Shown here piece after piece: positions 37,890 to 51,200 of a stretch of 64,000 nucleotides of DNA. The stretch covers positions 19,324,272 to 19,388,271 of the forward strand of contig NC_023759.2 in NCBI RefSeq assembly GCF_000499845.2, in the 5' to 3' direction. The notes below the pieces were generated by a model, which saw only the letters and a program-made list of their open reading frames with translations, searched no databases and had not been told where the DNA came from. The translations under genes were made by a program, and so were the position numbers. The DNA comes from Phaseolus vulgaris. Lineage: Eukaryota; Streptophyta; Magnoliopsida; Fabales; Fabaceae. Positions within the stretch are counted from its first letter, which is position 1, and every line of letters begins with the position of its first letter.

Positions 37890-40590
37890 GATAAAACGAT
37901 CAATTGGCACATATATTTTATCCATTTGAATATCCACAATACCATATTTGGAATCCACTCATGTACCTCTTGTTGATGGATCAAACTAATCACAGTAAAA
38001 TAATACAACTTTTTTATCTAAGGTTGAAGAATTGTACTTCGCCTCATACATGTGTTGAATCACACCATAGAAATCATCCTTACCACCTTCTATAAGGCCC
38101 TTTACATGAACCCCACTATTTATTGTTTTTTTTTCCTCGCTCCATGCATGAGTGTGGAATTTGTAACCCATTCACAAAGAATGTGTGCCTTTCTTTTATC
38201 CACCTTAAAGGACCAAGTGATAAATCTATTAAGTGTTGGTTCATCACACTTAAAGGCTCTTTATGAACCTATAAATGTATCAATGTCATTAAATTTTGAT
38301 GAAATGGTTAAAAAAATCAACAAAAAGTAAATTATAGAATTTGAAGATACATACTTGTCCCCTAAACCACAAAGGGAAACCTGCATGTATACAAGCCAAA
38401 GAATTTGATTCAATAATTTCATTAGAATATAAGGAGTTGCCAATAGGTGTCAATGTATTAGGTTAGCGATAACTTAATGAATGAATGACAATGTTTTAAA
38501 ATAAACTCTTGCATGAGACTTACTCAAGGTATGGTTTAACTTCATTACAGTTGATCAAAATATGAACAAGAGTTGAGTTCAATCCTTCATCACTTAACCA
38601 ACGTGTGAACTCCCTCAAGAATGATGTCCAGGTTGGTCAAAGACCGATAACATTGATGGAAGACTTTCACTTTCAATCTCGACTTCATTTATACTATTTT
38701 GTGGTCTTAACATAAAGTTGTTGAAATAGTGTGAACAAAAATGAGTTGTCTCACAATGCAAATAAGATGTGCAAATAGATCCTTCTACCCTAGCCTTATT
38801 CTTCATTGATCGTTTAACATATCCCATGAATCTATAATCAAAGAAATATGTTATGATTGATAATTATACTTCACATTTTATAAAGACTAATAGCTCTTAT
38901 TATTACCTTTCAAATGGGTACATCCACCTTTAATGGACAGGTCCACCGAGTCTTGCTTCATATGCTAGATGGACAGTGAGATGTTCCAAAGAATAAAAAA
39001 ATGCAAGGGGAAATATTCTTTCCAACTTACAAAGAATTATTGGAATGTTTTGTTTCATCCTAGTAAGGTCATCATCTTTTAGTGTCGTATAACACAAATC
39101 TTTGAAAAAACGACTTACCTCGATATTGGGATTTACAACATGAGTTGGTAACGAACTAAATGTTATGGGAAGTAGGAATTCCATGAGTACATTACAATCA
39201 TGACTTTTCATCCCAAGCATCCTTCCCTTGTTGATATCAGCACCTATAGCCATGTTGGAAGAATACTCGTCAGCCATTCTAAGATCTTTTAACCATTGAC
39301 ACACATGTTTTATTTGCTCGGTTGCAAGTGTGTAATTTGCTTTTGGCTTGAACATCTTTCCATGAGGATGTGACTTCAGTTCCAAGTCTCTTCCCCTATA
39401 ATACAAACTTAAGTTCGTTCGTTCGTGCTTTCTCATTGTCCTTTGTCTTCCCAATCACATTCAAGACAGTGTTAAAGATGTTATCAAAGAATTTTTTTTC
39501 AATATAGATAACATCAAGATTATGTCTTAATATATTGTCTTTCCAATATGGAAGATCCCAAAAGATGCTTCTTTTTGTCTAGTTATGCCACTTCCCGTAA
39601 CCATGTATTCTTTGCACACTACTCTCAGTTACTTTAGGATAAGTCTTCACTCTATTCCAAACTTTTGTAGGTTCAACTTCGGTGGTGGGCATCCATGTCA
39701 ACTTTCCCCTTTTTGAACGCATTCTTGTTCATCCTAAATGCATGATCCTTCAGCAAAAATCTACGATGTGAGTCAAACCAATAATTTTTCCCCATGATGT
39801 AATTTAAATGCCTTCGAATGCTCCATGCAATATGGGCATGCCAATTTACCATGAGTTCCCCATCCAGACAACATACATTAATCAGGAAAATCATTAATCG
39901 TCCACATTATATGTTTCCCTCATCATGAAGTTTTGTTTTCTTGAAATATCGTATGTTGGGACACCACTCCACAATTTCTTCAAGTCGTCTATAAGGGCTC
40001 TAAAAATACATTAATATTAGCCTTTGGATTGAATGCCTCTAGTATGAGACAACTCAAAAACATATAAGGTTTTTAGACATGCACATTTTTGGAGGAAGAT
40101 TGTATGGGGTTACAATTATTGGGAACATGAATATGGTGCATTTGATGCTTCCACATATGGGTTAAAACCATTAGAGCATAAGCCCAATTGCACATTGCAT
40201 ATCTCCACAGAAAAATTGGGATATACTCTATCGAAGTGTTTCCAAGCCTCACAATTACATGGATGACGCAAAACTCCATTAGTGCTTCTATCATGATAGT
40301 GCCATGTCATTTCTCCCACAGTCTATGTTAAAGCATACATTCTTTGCAACCGTGGAATTATTGGCAAATAGAACACTGCCTTTACAGGAACTAGTTTTTT
40401 GTTACTTTCTCCCGTGTTATGGTGATAATACCTTGGCTTATGACAAAATTTGCATTCAAGCATTGCTCCATCATTTTTACCGTATTCATTATCATAGAAG
40501 AGCATGCAACCATCCACACAACAATCAATCCTCTCAAACATTCTACTAAGACTAGCCACCACATATGCTAAAAGTTGCATACCTTATATT
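37890..40590 (-). pseudogene. TNP2-type CACTA transposase, broken
   Basis: Segments in order on the minus strand: ERIDCCVDGCMLFYDNE with a zinc-like CKFCHKPRY (40580-40323); DRSTNGVLRHPCNCEAWKHFD and NVQLGLCSNGFNP (40319-40116); HRRFLLKDHAFR (39894-39673); DUF4218, with MKSHDCNVLMEFLLP, LCKLERIFPLAFF and VHLAYEARLGGPV (39454-38930); a KRSMKNKARVEGSI block (38827-38615); and DUF4216, with SGVHVKGLIEGG and KVVLFYCD (38171-37986). The order matches plant transposase family 21/TNP2. Frameshifts, stops and a missing N-terminus make it inactive. Confidence 0.85.
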
Positions 40591-40595
40591 GTATG

Positions 40596-41940
40596 GTCTG
40601 GCGTAGTTAGACGGTCTATGAACCTTAACAAGATTTTAGCGAGTCAATATTCAAAATAGTAATAAAAGTACCTTTAAAACATGCCATCTAGAAAAAAAAT
40701 TAACTCTTTAAAAGAGGATTCTAGATTTCCATCTCTGAAATTGATAGTCCAAAAATGATTTTGAACTATTCTATATTATGTATTTTTGAACATCGTCTAA
40801 TGAAATTTATCATTATGGAATGAAGTTTTTGGAACAATTTAGAATTCATTTTGGAATAGTTTGAACTATATTCCAAGAAGTTCTTTACAAAGTTGATTAT
40901 AATTCATTTTTCTCATAAAGGCTATACACTTTATGAATTCTCTATGATATGTATACACTTGTTTGTTTATGTCTTTTTCACTTTCAAAGTCTTTATATAG
41001 TTTTCTGATTGTGACCATTGAAACTTTAATTCTTCTCTTTGTTCACATAGTCATTGTACAATGTATATAGAAATATTTGTTCTTCATTGATTATTCTGCG
41101 TCTTGGACTTTAATTGTATTTGAATTGTTTCTTCTTTCAATTTCAATGTGAACATTGATTCATTAATACTGTAATCTTTGGGTATCCTTCATTCATGCAT
41201 TTGTTCATCATCTTCTCCACGTTTGATGCTGAATATGACAACTTTTTCTTTCATTATATTATGTGTGTCTTTGAGCATATGAAACAATTTGAATTATTTC
41301 CTTTATGATTTTTGATGTGAATGTTGATCATTCATATTTGTGTGACTTGATATTAAGTTGAACTGTCATCTTGATAATCAACTTCAATGCAGTAGACACC
41401 CAATATGGAAACTTTTGCTTGTTGATATCTACAGATCTTTGCCATCTATAATTGTCATCTATAATTGTCTTTAATGCTTTTTGAACTTATTTCTAATCGC
41501 GTTGTGGATTTGAACGTTGGATGTTATCTTGAATTTGATTTGAATCTTGTTCTCCACTTGATCTTTGTTGCATTTGACGGTAATTATGGAAAGTTCTGGC
41601 TTGCGTCTTTAATGCTCATTCTCTTTGTTATTTGCAACAACTTTGAATGTCTTCAATTCCTTCCCATGAATCTCGCTCTGTAATAACTTTATTATGTTTG
41701 TTAGACGCTCAATAAGAAAACTTGTGCATGTTATCCTCTTTGTCTTGATGGTTCCTAAAATCACATTTAGAAACCTTTGTGATTACCAGTGATATTGATA
41801 TTTTCAATATGTGATCAACGCCATAATTCAGTAATATTTCATATTATAAGAGGTACTTATGATTTTTTATTGATAAAATAACTATAATTCAATCCCTAAT
41901 TTAGGAATTTAAACCTATTTACATATTTTGTGATTATAAG
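40596..41940. other. Intergenic AT-rich sequence
   Basis: No recognisable gene. The part 41000-41700 has loosely repeated phrases (TTTGATGTGAATGTTGAT, CAATGTGAACATTGATTC) without a clear period. Confidence 0.4.
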
Positions 41941-41949
41941 ATGAATGAG

Positions 41950-43060
41950 AACAATTTATTCCCAATTTTTTGTTAATTCCAGGATTCTAGAGAAAAATGG
42001 AGATGAAAGGGTTAAATGAGAATGGACAAGATAAAAAGACAAAGTTGGAACATTGAAATCTCATCCAAAACTCATTTAAACTCGCCCTAAACTTGTTCAA
42101 ACTCACCCAAAACTCGCTCAAACTCGTCCAAGGAAGATCACTCCAAAGGAACTTGTCCAAGACTAACCCAAGGCTCGCCCAAGCGAGTTCACTCCAGTGA
42201 AGTTGAGTTTTTTCTCGTCAAAATCGCTTAAAAAAGTAATAACTTGCTTCAGTGAGATGTCACCTGGCTTAAGTCCAACTAGGTTAAATAGAAGGCATGA
42301 AGTATAACCCAAGACATCATTGGGAGAATAAAGAGAGATAGAAAATCCTAGAGAAGGCAATTGTCAAGGATAAACATCTTAGATCTTCTTTTCTTGCTTT
42401 CCATGCTTGTAATGGCCAACATGAGTGGCTAATTCTTCCCTTTGAGATTGGGAGTAGTCTGTTCAAACTCTTATGTATTGAGGTGATATTTATCTATAAT
42501 ATTCAATTATTGATTGATGATTGGTATTATCATTTTATTCTCAAAGCTTGAATTATTCATGATTTTGATCCTTAGATTTGACTGGAAAGTACTTCAAAAC
42601 ATCTGACCTAAATAATAATGCTTAACATATTTGAACGCTAGGAATAGACTTAAAATGTTAATTGCTTTATAACATTTGTTCGTAATGATAAGGAGTTTTT
42701 ATAAATATGTGAGAAATCACTATTTAGGAGACTCTCTTAATAATTTTGTATGCAAGGAATCGATATGAATGATTTTTATATGTGCATAAGTATCAATCAA
42801 GATTGAATATTATATGCTTTTTGAAAAAATACAAACGAGTAAGAAGGATGAACCTCAATCCCAATTTTCGCATTTGACTCATACAAATCTTTTACTTTAC
42901 TTTATTTATTTTCTTGCAAATTCACAATACAACCAACTTTCCAACAAAATTTTACACATTGTTTTATATTTAGTGAATATTATACTTGAGATTTTAGAAT
43001 TGTTCCTTATGGGTTCGATATCCGTCCTTAGGGAAAATTTATTACTTCTAACATGATACA
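41950..43060 (+). repeat. Gypsy LTR remnant
   Basis: The plus strand has the order of motifs known from legume gypsy LTRs. A CTCGTCCAAG-type repeat stretch (42060-42180) is first, then CATGCTTGTAATGGCCAAC..GAGTGGCTAATTC (42402-42435). The end reads GGGTTCGATATCCGTCCTTAGGG (43012-43034) and GATACAC. No internal region or second LTR is visible, so it is a solo or truncated LTR. Confidence 0.5.
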
Positions 43061-43866
43061 CTTTTCGTAAACACAATCATCAATATGTTAAAGCAAATAT
43101 ATCACTAAACAATAATCTCTTAAGATCTTAGAATATGATATGAATTATCAATACTTTCCATTCTCAAATATTAATTCACATATAATATGAATATATTCAA
43201 GTGTATACATAATAACTCTTTTTAAATATAATCACAATTTCTCTTGAATATATTTCATGAAATTTCGAAAACGATTTTAATATTTAAGACGTGTTTTTCT
43301 AAATGCTTTTAAAATACATATTTGAATTACAATTAAGCACAAATGTATTTGAAATCAATGCATAAAATATCTTTCATTAATCATTCAAAACATATTAATT
43401 TTGCTCAATGAATGTTTTCAAATATTGAACAATTTGGTCACATGATATATTCATTGAAGTTCATTTGAAAACATTTTTAAATCTCAATTAAAATACCGTG
43501 TTTTCATCAAGGATGATTTGTATAATTTAGCTTAATTAAAACGAGTTCAGAAAACATTTGATAAACATATTTAAGCACATATAAAGTAAAAGGAATAAGT
43601 TTGGAAACTTCCCTTACACTTTATCAACACGTGATCATTGTCTGGTACTTTCATTTGAAAATCGTTTGGTCCATGTAACGTTCATGTTTCATATGTTCTT
43701 CTCAGAGTATCGTCTAATGTGTGTCTTGAGAGCATTGTCAGCCAATTGTTATGTTACATGTTCTTGCTTGAGAGTATAGTCCATTGAGTTCCCTTTTATA
43801 GACATTGTCTACTAACTTTATAAGTCATTTGATATATAACCTATGAGGTTCATACACTTCTCTTAA
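43061..43866. other. Intergenic AT-rich sequence
   Basis: No recognised coding or repeat feature. Confidence 0.4.
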
Positions 43867-43867
43867 A

Positions 43868-44300
43868 TGGGCGTATCCGTGTCAGACACACGTATCGGTG
43901 TCGACACTCATACGACACTCGTAGGACACTTATCGGTGAAGCGTTCAATTCAAAAGATATTTGTTGGATTTTTTAAAATTCTAACACGGTTCTAACCCAA
44001 TTTTAAAAGGTATAAATACAATAATTTTCTAAAAACTCAAATTTATTGTATAAATTTTTATTATGATTATAAAAATAAGGAATTAGTTCTTTTGAACCAG
44101 TCATGAAAAATATCTTCCTGCTCCCAAAAGAATCTGAAACATACTTTTGCACATAAATATTTATTTTCAATTTATATAATTCAAAATTATATAATATATA
44201 GATCTGTGTCTCCGTGTCCTACATTTTAGAGATTATACGTATCTCCGTGTCCGTATCTGTGTCGTGTCAATATCCATATCTGTATCTATGCTATATAGTA
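43868..44300. repeat. GTGTC-rich repeat pair
   Basis: Two clusters of short motifs flank about 240 bp of AT-rich DNA. 43868-43935 has CGTATCCGTGTC, CGTATCGGTGTCGACAC and CGACACTCGTAGGACAC. 44205-44295 has TCTCCGTGTCC, CGTATCTCCGTGTCCG and TGTGTCGTGTC. Both orientations of GTGTC occur. The arrangement resembles the ends of a small dispersed element, but no target duplication is clear. Confidence 0.5.
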
Positions 44301-45946
44301 TATAACTCTTGTATGATAAGATCATCGTCTAATGCTTTAGTGATATACAATCTATAGAATTTGTTGTGTTTAATGCATTTTTAAAGTTTTATTGAATCAT
44401 AGCGTTGTTTTATATTGTTTTGGTTTTCACCATTATTATAATTTTTTTTATCATGAAAACATACTTGAAAATTTTTAGTATGAGATCGTATAAGACTGAC
44501 TTATCTTAATAAAGTTATGCTTAAATTTAAATACTTTAAGAAAATATCTCAATCATTAGAAAAAAAAAAGTAAGATAACTCCAATAAATGTGTTTAATCT
44601 CAAACTCTAACTAAGCAAAAATGTTTTAAAAAAAGAATGAAATTGATTTATTGTAATTTCACTTTTTTAAATGACAGAAATATAAAGATTTTTTAACTAG
44701 TGATTTTAATTGATTGAAACCACTTTAATAGATTAAAACACATTTTAATCTTTAGATTAAAGCACTTTACATTTTAATAAAACTATGTTTTTAAATCACT
44801 TTTAAATGATTTTAATAATTAAAATAGAACATGCAAAAATGAGATGAGACTTATGTGATCTTAATCACTTAAAAACTCGTTTAAGTCAATTAAAACATTG
44901 CCAAAATTACAACTTTGAATTTTAAGTGTTTTTATTGATTAATTAATCATTTTATTTAATTAAAATGTTCTTCCTTACATTTTCAGTAATTAGGAGAACA
45001 TTTTAACCTATTAAAATACATTTACCGTATTAAAATACATTTTTATCTATTGAAATATAATTAAAAGTTACAAAGGGCTTCATAACCCATTGAGAGAGTT
45101 TTCAACTTAGCAAATGATTAAATCAAGATAAAAGAGTAAAATCATCACATTCTTGATTAATAATCTCCATCACTTGATCTTTCATTCTTCAATTTACTTT
45201 AACTTAACCAAGGTCTTCATTAGAATGGAATCATCAAATACTTAACTCATGTCATAATTTACTACCATCTTCTTCCAAGTGATCACGAAAACCTTGGCCA
45301 AGAAACCAAAGATTAACAGATGTACGTAGACCAAGAGAAGTAGCGTTTATCATAATTTTTGTATGAAGTGATTATGGTGTCCCAGAAAAAGAGGTGGCAA
45401 ATGTTAAAGTCATTCTAAAGATTTCAGAAGGAGAGACAAAGACTAACAATGTTGAACAAGGTTTCAAAAAAAAAAAAAAGAGAACTTGAGAGGAACAAGA
45501 GTCTATTAAGAAGACGAATGGTGGAAAACAAAAACTGAGGTGAGAACAAAGACAAAGAGGTTCGACTGATGGTGATGTGTGACTGTCATGTGCCACGTTG
45601 GAGTGAACTAAGACCCTACATGTGTTGATGATTCATCCTTTGTACTTAGCAGGGTTGAGTGTCGCTCAACAAAACACACTAGATTTGGTTCACTATAGGA
45701 AAATATAATGGTGGATGGCAGGACGAACCCTACGTTAGCAAACGGTTTTTGAGATGAACAAAATAAGATGTTCGTCGGTGGAAAAACGATAATTCATGAG
45801 CTAATAGATATGTCTAACAATACCGTACATTTATAGGGCATAAAGGCTTAATGAAAAGGAAAAGTTTACTTTATTGAAAATCCGTGATCCTATCAGCCTT
45901 ATCTAAAAATCTAGCTACGTAGTTTTAGGTGTTTCTTCCGGCATCC
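44301..45946. other. Intergenic AT-rich sequence
   Basis: The part 44700-45070 is dense in ATTAAAA/TTTTAAT words in both orientations (for example ATTAAAATACATTT twice at 45016-45045). No gene recognised. Confidence 0.4.
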
Positions 45947-45949
45947 TAA

Positions 45950-46626
45950 GGTTGTGTTTGAACTGGAAAAAAGATTTGAGATAGTGAATTTGGAGTGATT
46001 TGAGAAAAAAGTGTAAAGAAAATGAAATTGTTTGAATTAGAGTATATTATAGTGGATTTGTGAGGAAAGTTATTGAAGTTTGTGAGTGATAGGATGGTTG
46101 TAAAAAGATATTTTTTAATGTGTAAAATGTAAGTTTACAAATTTACCCTTTACTTAAAAAATATTTAAATAATAAAATATGAGATATTTTTGTATAAATT
46201 TTAATTAATTAAAATTTTATAAATATATAAAAAAATCACAAAATCAAATCAAATAAAAATAAAAATTAATTTTAATTATTATTAAGTATGTAATTTATAT
46301 TTTTTTTATTATTATTATTATTTTAGTTACTATTATTATTTATAATTTTATTACTTTTTAATATATAGTATTCTTATTTTAAGTTTTAAATATAATATTA
46401 ATATTTCATAATTTTTACATGTGTATAAAATAATAGTTAAGGATAGTTTTGACTTTATTTTGTAATGTTTCATCGCTTTTCTTCTCTTGGCACAGAAGAT
46501 GATTTTTGACCCTTTCCCACAAATCATCGTTTTCCAGTCCGTTCAAATCATTGAAAACAAATGAGAAATTTCTTCGCTTTCCAATCCGAGTGAACAATGT
46601 TCGTTCACTCGGATGCAAACAGAGCC
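45950..46626. mobile_element. Tourist/Harbinger-like non-autonomous element
   Basis: Ends are GGTTGTGTTTG at the left and CAAACAGAGCC at the right (9 of 11 inverted match). TAA lies on both sides (45947-45949 and 46627-46629), the 3-bp target duplication of PIF/Harbinger elements. Near the right end is a perfect 10-bp stem, CCGAGTGAAC with GTTCACTCGG (46586-46612). A related sequence in the opposite orientation lies in a KUP4 intron (49622-50113). Confidence 0.6.
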
Positions 46627-47874
46627 TAAAGTACCAAAACTAGTCCTGTCATTTTTATTTGAAAAGACACAATTATGATGTTTATAGATTTCTGGAATGC
46701 ATTTTTTTGACTTATGGATTGGTGAATCCGAAATGTATTTCTTGACTTATGGATTGGTGAATCTGGAACACATTTTTTTGACTTATGGATTGGTGGATTC
46801 GAAATGCTTATTTGGACTTATGAATTGGTGGATTCAAAATGCATTTTTTTAACTTGTTTGATTTTGGTTTTCAATAATTTATTGAAATTTCATGGTAAGA
46901 TGTTAATTTGTAGAAGTATGGACAATAGCGGAGAATTTGTTGAACTTCACTATTAATCAATTTTAAGACTCGTGGAAAATATAGACATAAACATTTATAT
47001 CCAAGTGCAAAAGCTTGGTCTTCATATATAGTTATGAGGTTGTAATCAAATTCATTAATCATTAAGTTGTCAACAATGACTCATCCACTAAATTGCAAAA
47101 TATTGAAGGGAGTGCAAAAGAAACACCCAAAGTATAATATTAAAATGGATATGTCACTATTGACAACTTATGAAAACCATGTTGCCTATTTGTATGGTGT
47201 GTGTATGTCCGCAAACAATGTCATGGACGATGATGATTATTTATATTTTTAATGTTTTTAGTTGCATTTATGTTTTGTAATTTGATGAAGCTACACATTG
47301 TTTAATTATTATTTTAAAGGATAATGAAATTAGTTCTTACACGTGAGTGAATTTGTTCTTCCGCATTTATAATAGTCACAACGTATGTTTTCATATCAAT
47401 TTATGAATTTGATTACAACCTCATAACTACATATGAAGATCAAGCCTTGATGATTGCATAAGAATGTTTTTGTTTATGTTTTCCAATGACTCCTAAAATT
47501 GATTAATAATGAAGTTCAACAAATCATTCGTCATTGTCCATACTTCTACAAATTTACATGTTACTATGAAATTCCAACAAATTAGTGAAAATCACAATCA
47601 AACATCAAAAATCAAAAAATACATTATACATCCACCAATCCATAAGTCAAAAAATGCATTCCGGATTCACCAATGCATAAATCAAAAAATACATTTTGAA
47701 TTTAACAATCCATAAGTTAAAAAATACATTACGGATCCACCAGTCCATAAGTAAAAAAAAAACATTATAGATTCACAAATTCATAGATTTCGCATAACCC
47801 ACATTCCAAAAACCTATAAATCCCATAACTGTACCTTTTCAAATAAAAATAACAAAACTAATTTTGATATTTTA
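46627..47874. mobile_element. Fold-back element with ~440-bp inverted arms
   Basis: 46627-47060 is repeated in inverted form at 47403-47874, with a spacer of about 340 bp. The outer ends pair over TAAAGTACCAAAACTAG, then ATTTTTATTTGAAAAG, and the inner ends over TTATGAGGTTGTAATCAAAT. Each arm contains tandem repeats of about 38 bp. The spacer has a 61-codon frame (47067-47252) of unknown family. No clear target duplication was found. It abuts the Tourist-like element exactly at the TAA. Confidence 0.82.
46680..46860. repeat. ~38-bp minisatellite in left arm of the fold-back element
   Basis: Four to five units around TTTTTTGACTTATGGATTGG followed by TGAATCCGAAATGCA. The inverted counterpart lies at 47630-47790 (CCACCAATCCATAAGTCAAA). 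The copies have diverged, so the two arrays no longer match perfectly. Confidence 0.85.
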
Positions 47875-48244
47875 AAAATGTAAGGGTGCAGGAAGAAAAA
47901 TATATTTGTGCAGGAAGAAACACCCGTAGTTTTATTGGCAAACATACCCTTCTAACAAAATTTGTGTGTACACCCAACATTCACTTGCGCACACAACGAA
48001 AATCAGAGAAAACAAATGGACGCGGAAGTAAGGGATTCAAATATTCTGATTCCTTAACAAAATTCTAATACCTTATTGCAATCTAATTACATTGGGAGAG
48101 ATGCAAAAGCAAATATAAACACGTAGCCCAAAAGACGCTCTGATACATTTTCCCATGAGTAGGGCCACAATTAATTACCTACAAGGAATACAGAACCTAT
48201 GCAACAACTAGGATCAAGTTGTAAATTTCACCAAGACCTAACTG
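47875..48244. other. Downstream flank of the KUP4-like gene
   Basis: Includes the probable 3' UTR (about 48080-48244). A short plus-strand frame at 47886-48068 has no family resemblance. Confidence 0.4.
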
Positions 48245-51200
48245 CTACACATAATATATCATTCCAACTTCGATAAGACTGATGTGAGGAATGTTAAGAG
48301 CTACAGCTGGACCCCTGCAATTCTTCCGTAGAAATGAGTAGCCAATATCAATCACTAGTTTTTTCAAGAATGAGGATGATTTCCTTGCCTTCACATACGA
48401 GTGCCCCATGATATATGCAACCCCAGCATCCTTGGCTTGAATTAAATCTAAAAGCTCTTCCTTGACATCAGGATTCATGCCAGGATTTTCTGGTAGCTGA
48501 AATCTTACTCGTCGCCTTCTAACTTGTGGGCTTTCATCATCATAAACCGATTGCAAACTTCTTAGGGTTAGAGATCTGCTGCTAGGGATGGATATGTCCA
48601 CGCCAATATCCTCATGCTCTGAAACTATTAAACTTGAAGCATATTCTAAGTTTCTCGAACTTATAACAGCCATCCTCCCATCAAGTGAAGAAGAAGCTTC
48701 AGAACTTGAAAACTGGGGTTCCATTGCTTCCATTTGGATAAATTCTGCTATACTCTGTATAAGATGATTCTCAAAATCTCCATCATCCCTTTGAATGTCC
48801 TTGTAACCGTATCTGACGATGCACCTATACATTCGATATGGTCTGGGGCAAACTCGCCCGATAAGGAAACGTTCTTCAGGTGAAACATACGGAACAGGAA
48901 CTGATTTTACGCAAACAAAAACCAACACCCTGTGAAATGCAGGAAGATTTGTTACAAAATGGGAAAATATAGCAGGTATTCCGGTAGCTAGTTCAGTGTA
49001 GATGAGACCAATCCCTGGGACGCGAACAATGCCAAGGCTCGGGCCCAAGCCCAGTAACCATTTCAATGAAACTTTGTTGTGCAGATCATAGCTGTACTTC
49101 CGACGAGTTCCATAATGCCACACGTACATAATAGCCATGAAGATGAATGATAACACAAGAGGAACCCATCCTCCCTGAGGCACTTTGATGAATGCTGCTG
49201 ATAGATATACTCCCTCTATCATCCAAAAGAATAAAAGAAATGCTATAGCAATGAACACACTTTTCTGCCAGACAAAGATTGCGACTAGTGTCATCAGAAA
49301 TGTAGTTACGAACATAACTGTCATACAAGCAAGTCCTGTAAACCAAATACCCAAAAACAATTAATATATGACAAATAAAACACAAGTTCTGATGAAAGTG
49401 AACAAAATCTGAATTTGAACAAGCATGAAATACATGACCGAAGTAGAACACACGATCCCGTGAATACTAAGGACATGGAATGCTATCTTTCGGTGTACTT
49501 GACATGAGGGTAGTATCTATCCGTTAAGATATTCTATATTGAAAAAGATTTTTTATTTCCTCGAGTGTTTTCACAACCACCACAACTGTGCATATGAAAC
49601 ATCTATTTTGGCTTTTATGCTCGGTTTGTTTTCAGGTATGAGGAGGGAGGGGTGCATCTTCTGTTTGTTTCAGTGGTTTTGAGAGTGAGGGAGTGGATGG
49701 GGGAGAGCATGAGTGTTTTGTCACTCAGAAAAAATTTGTGCTGATTCATGTAGGATTATTGCATTTTACCTAAATACTCTTGTACATGCATTTTATTATA
49801 ATATACCATATACAAAATTAAATATTACATAAATTTATTTCAATTTAATACAAAAATATTTTCTATAATATTTTTAAATTTTTTATTGAAAAATACAAGT
49901 AATTATGGATATTATATATTAGAAAAATTTAATTAATTCAAACCTACAAAAAAAAAATATATCATAATTCAAATATTTATTAATATAAATTTGTAAACCA
50001 TTTTACATCTTTAAAATAATTTCTAAAATTCTCTCCCAACTATCACATCACTCACAAATTTCAATAAACCATCTTCACAAATCTACTTTATCATCCCTCA
50101 ATCCAAACAACCTCACATATCCTCTCTAATCTTCACAAATCCCCTCCTCAATACTATCAATTCAATTTCATAATTGGGGGGAATAATTGCACTTAAGCAC
50201 TGTACAACCAATTGACACCAGAGTGTTTCCAACGATGACAATTTTGATATACGATTAGTATTGAAAAGAAATACAGAGTAACGAGTAAACGGCCTTGTGT
50301 GGGAATAAATTACCATATGCATTTCCAATTATGGTCGTGTCCTGAAATCCAATGGTTATAGCAAGCGTTAAGATCATAAGTATCCAATTGATTTCCGGGA
50401 TATAGATCTGTCCATATATATGTTTTGAGGTGTGCACAACTTTAACTCGGGGAAAGCAACCAAGTGCATGACACTGCTTGATGATTGAGAAAGTTGCAGT
50501 TATAACAGCTTGACTCCCAACAATTGCAGCAAGGGTGGCAATAACAAAAACAGGCCAAAACACAGGTTCTGCAGGACAACCAAATTCATTAATAAATTGT
50601 ATTAATTTAAAAGCACTGTTGTTAATATCAATAAGTCAGCGTGCTAGTTCAACTAACCAGGTATTGAGTCATAAAAACTGTTCTCAATAGAGTTGAGGTT
50701 TTTAGACAAGAAAGCAGCTTGGCCCATGTACTGTACTACCAAACATGGGTATATAACAAAAGCAAATGCAAGCTGCACAAGGAAATAAATACTTAGAAGA
50801 AATTTCTCACTTGTACACCAAAAAATTTCCATGACAAATTACCAGTATAGCAAATGTACACTAAGTAATTATTCTTTCCTGAAAAACAGTATCAATTATA
50901 AAACTAAGATCAATTTGATGTTGAAATTGAAATTGTAGTGAAAAGAGAAATAACACTGGGCAATTGTGTGGTGCTGTCTGTAATAATGTGACGGTACAAA
51001 ACACTAACTAAATATTCCTGACTGTGTATTACAACCAAAACAAGCTCAGTCAAACCATACTAACATATTCTGACACCAAAAACAAAAGTAAATCCTAATA
51101 TTCTGTGACAGATTCTTGAAATTCAGTCAAACTACAAGCTTACCCTTATTGACGAAGCAGTGAAATGACCAAGATCTGCATACATAGCTTCAGTTCCTGG

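Larger units (their letters stand above)
35513..40595 (-). mobile_element. CACTA (En/Spm) element, one end intact, other end lost
   Basis: CACTACAAGAAAA at 35513-35525 is the canonical CACTA terminus. Palindromic subterminal repeats follow. Reading from high to low coordinate, a TNP2-type transposase remnant (40590-37890) and a TNPA-like second region (37779-36103) lie on the minus strand, so 35513 is the 3' end. No matching TTTTCTTGTAGTG terminus was found up to 41000 or beyond, and the TNP2 N-terminal domain is missing, so the 5' end is deleted. Confidence 0.82.

Noticed and set aside
45372..45596. 74-codon minus-strand frame
   Set aside because: Phe/Ser/Leu-rich chance frame over purine-rich DNA, without splice context or homology.
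46680..47790. Regularly spaced repeats as a possible CRISPR-like array
   Set aside because: Units are directly tandem with no unique spacers, and the DNA is a plant nuclear fold-back element.
48245..49360. Last KUP4 exon as a separate 371-codon gene
   Set aside because: A splice acceptor at 49336/49335 joins it in phase to the upstream exon; the ATG at 49360 lies in the intron.
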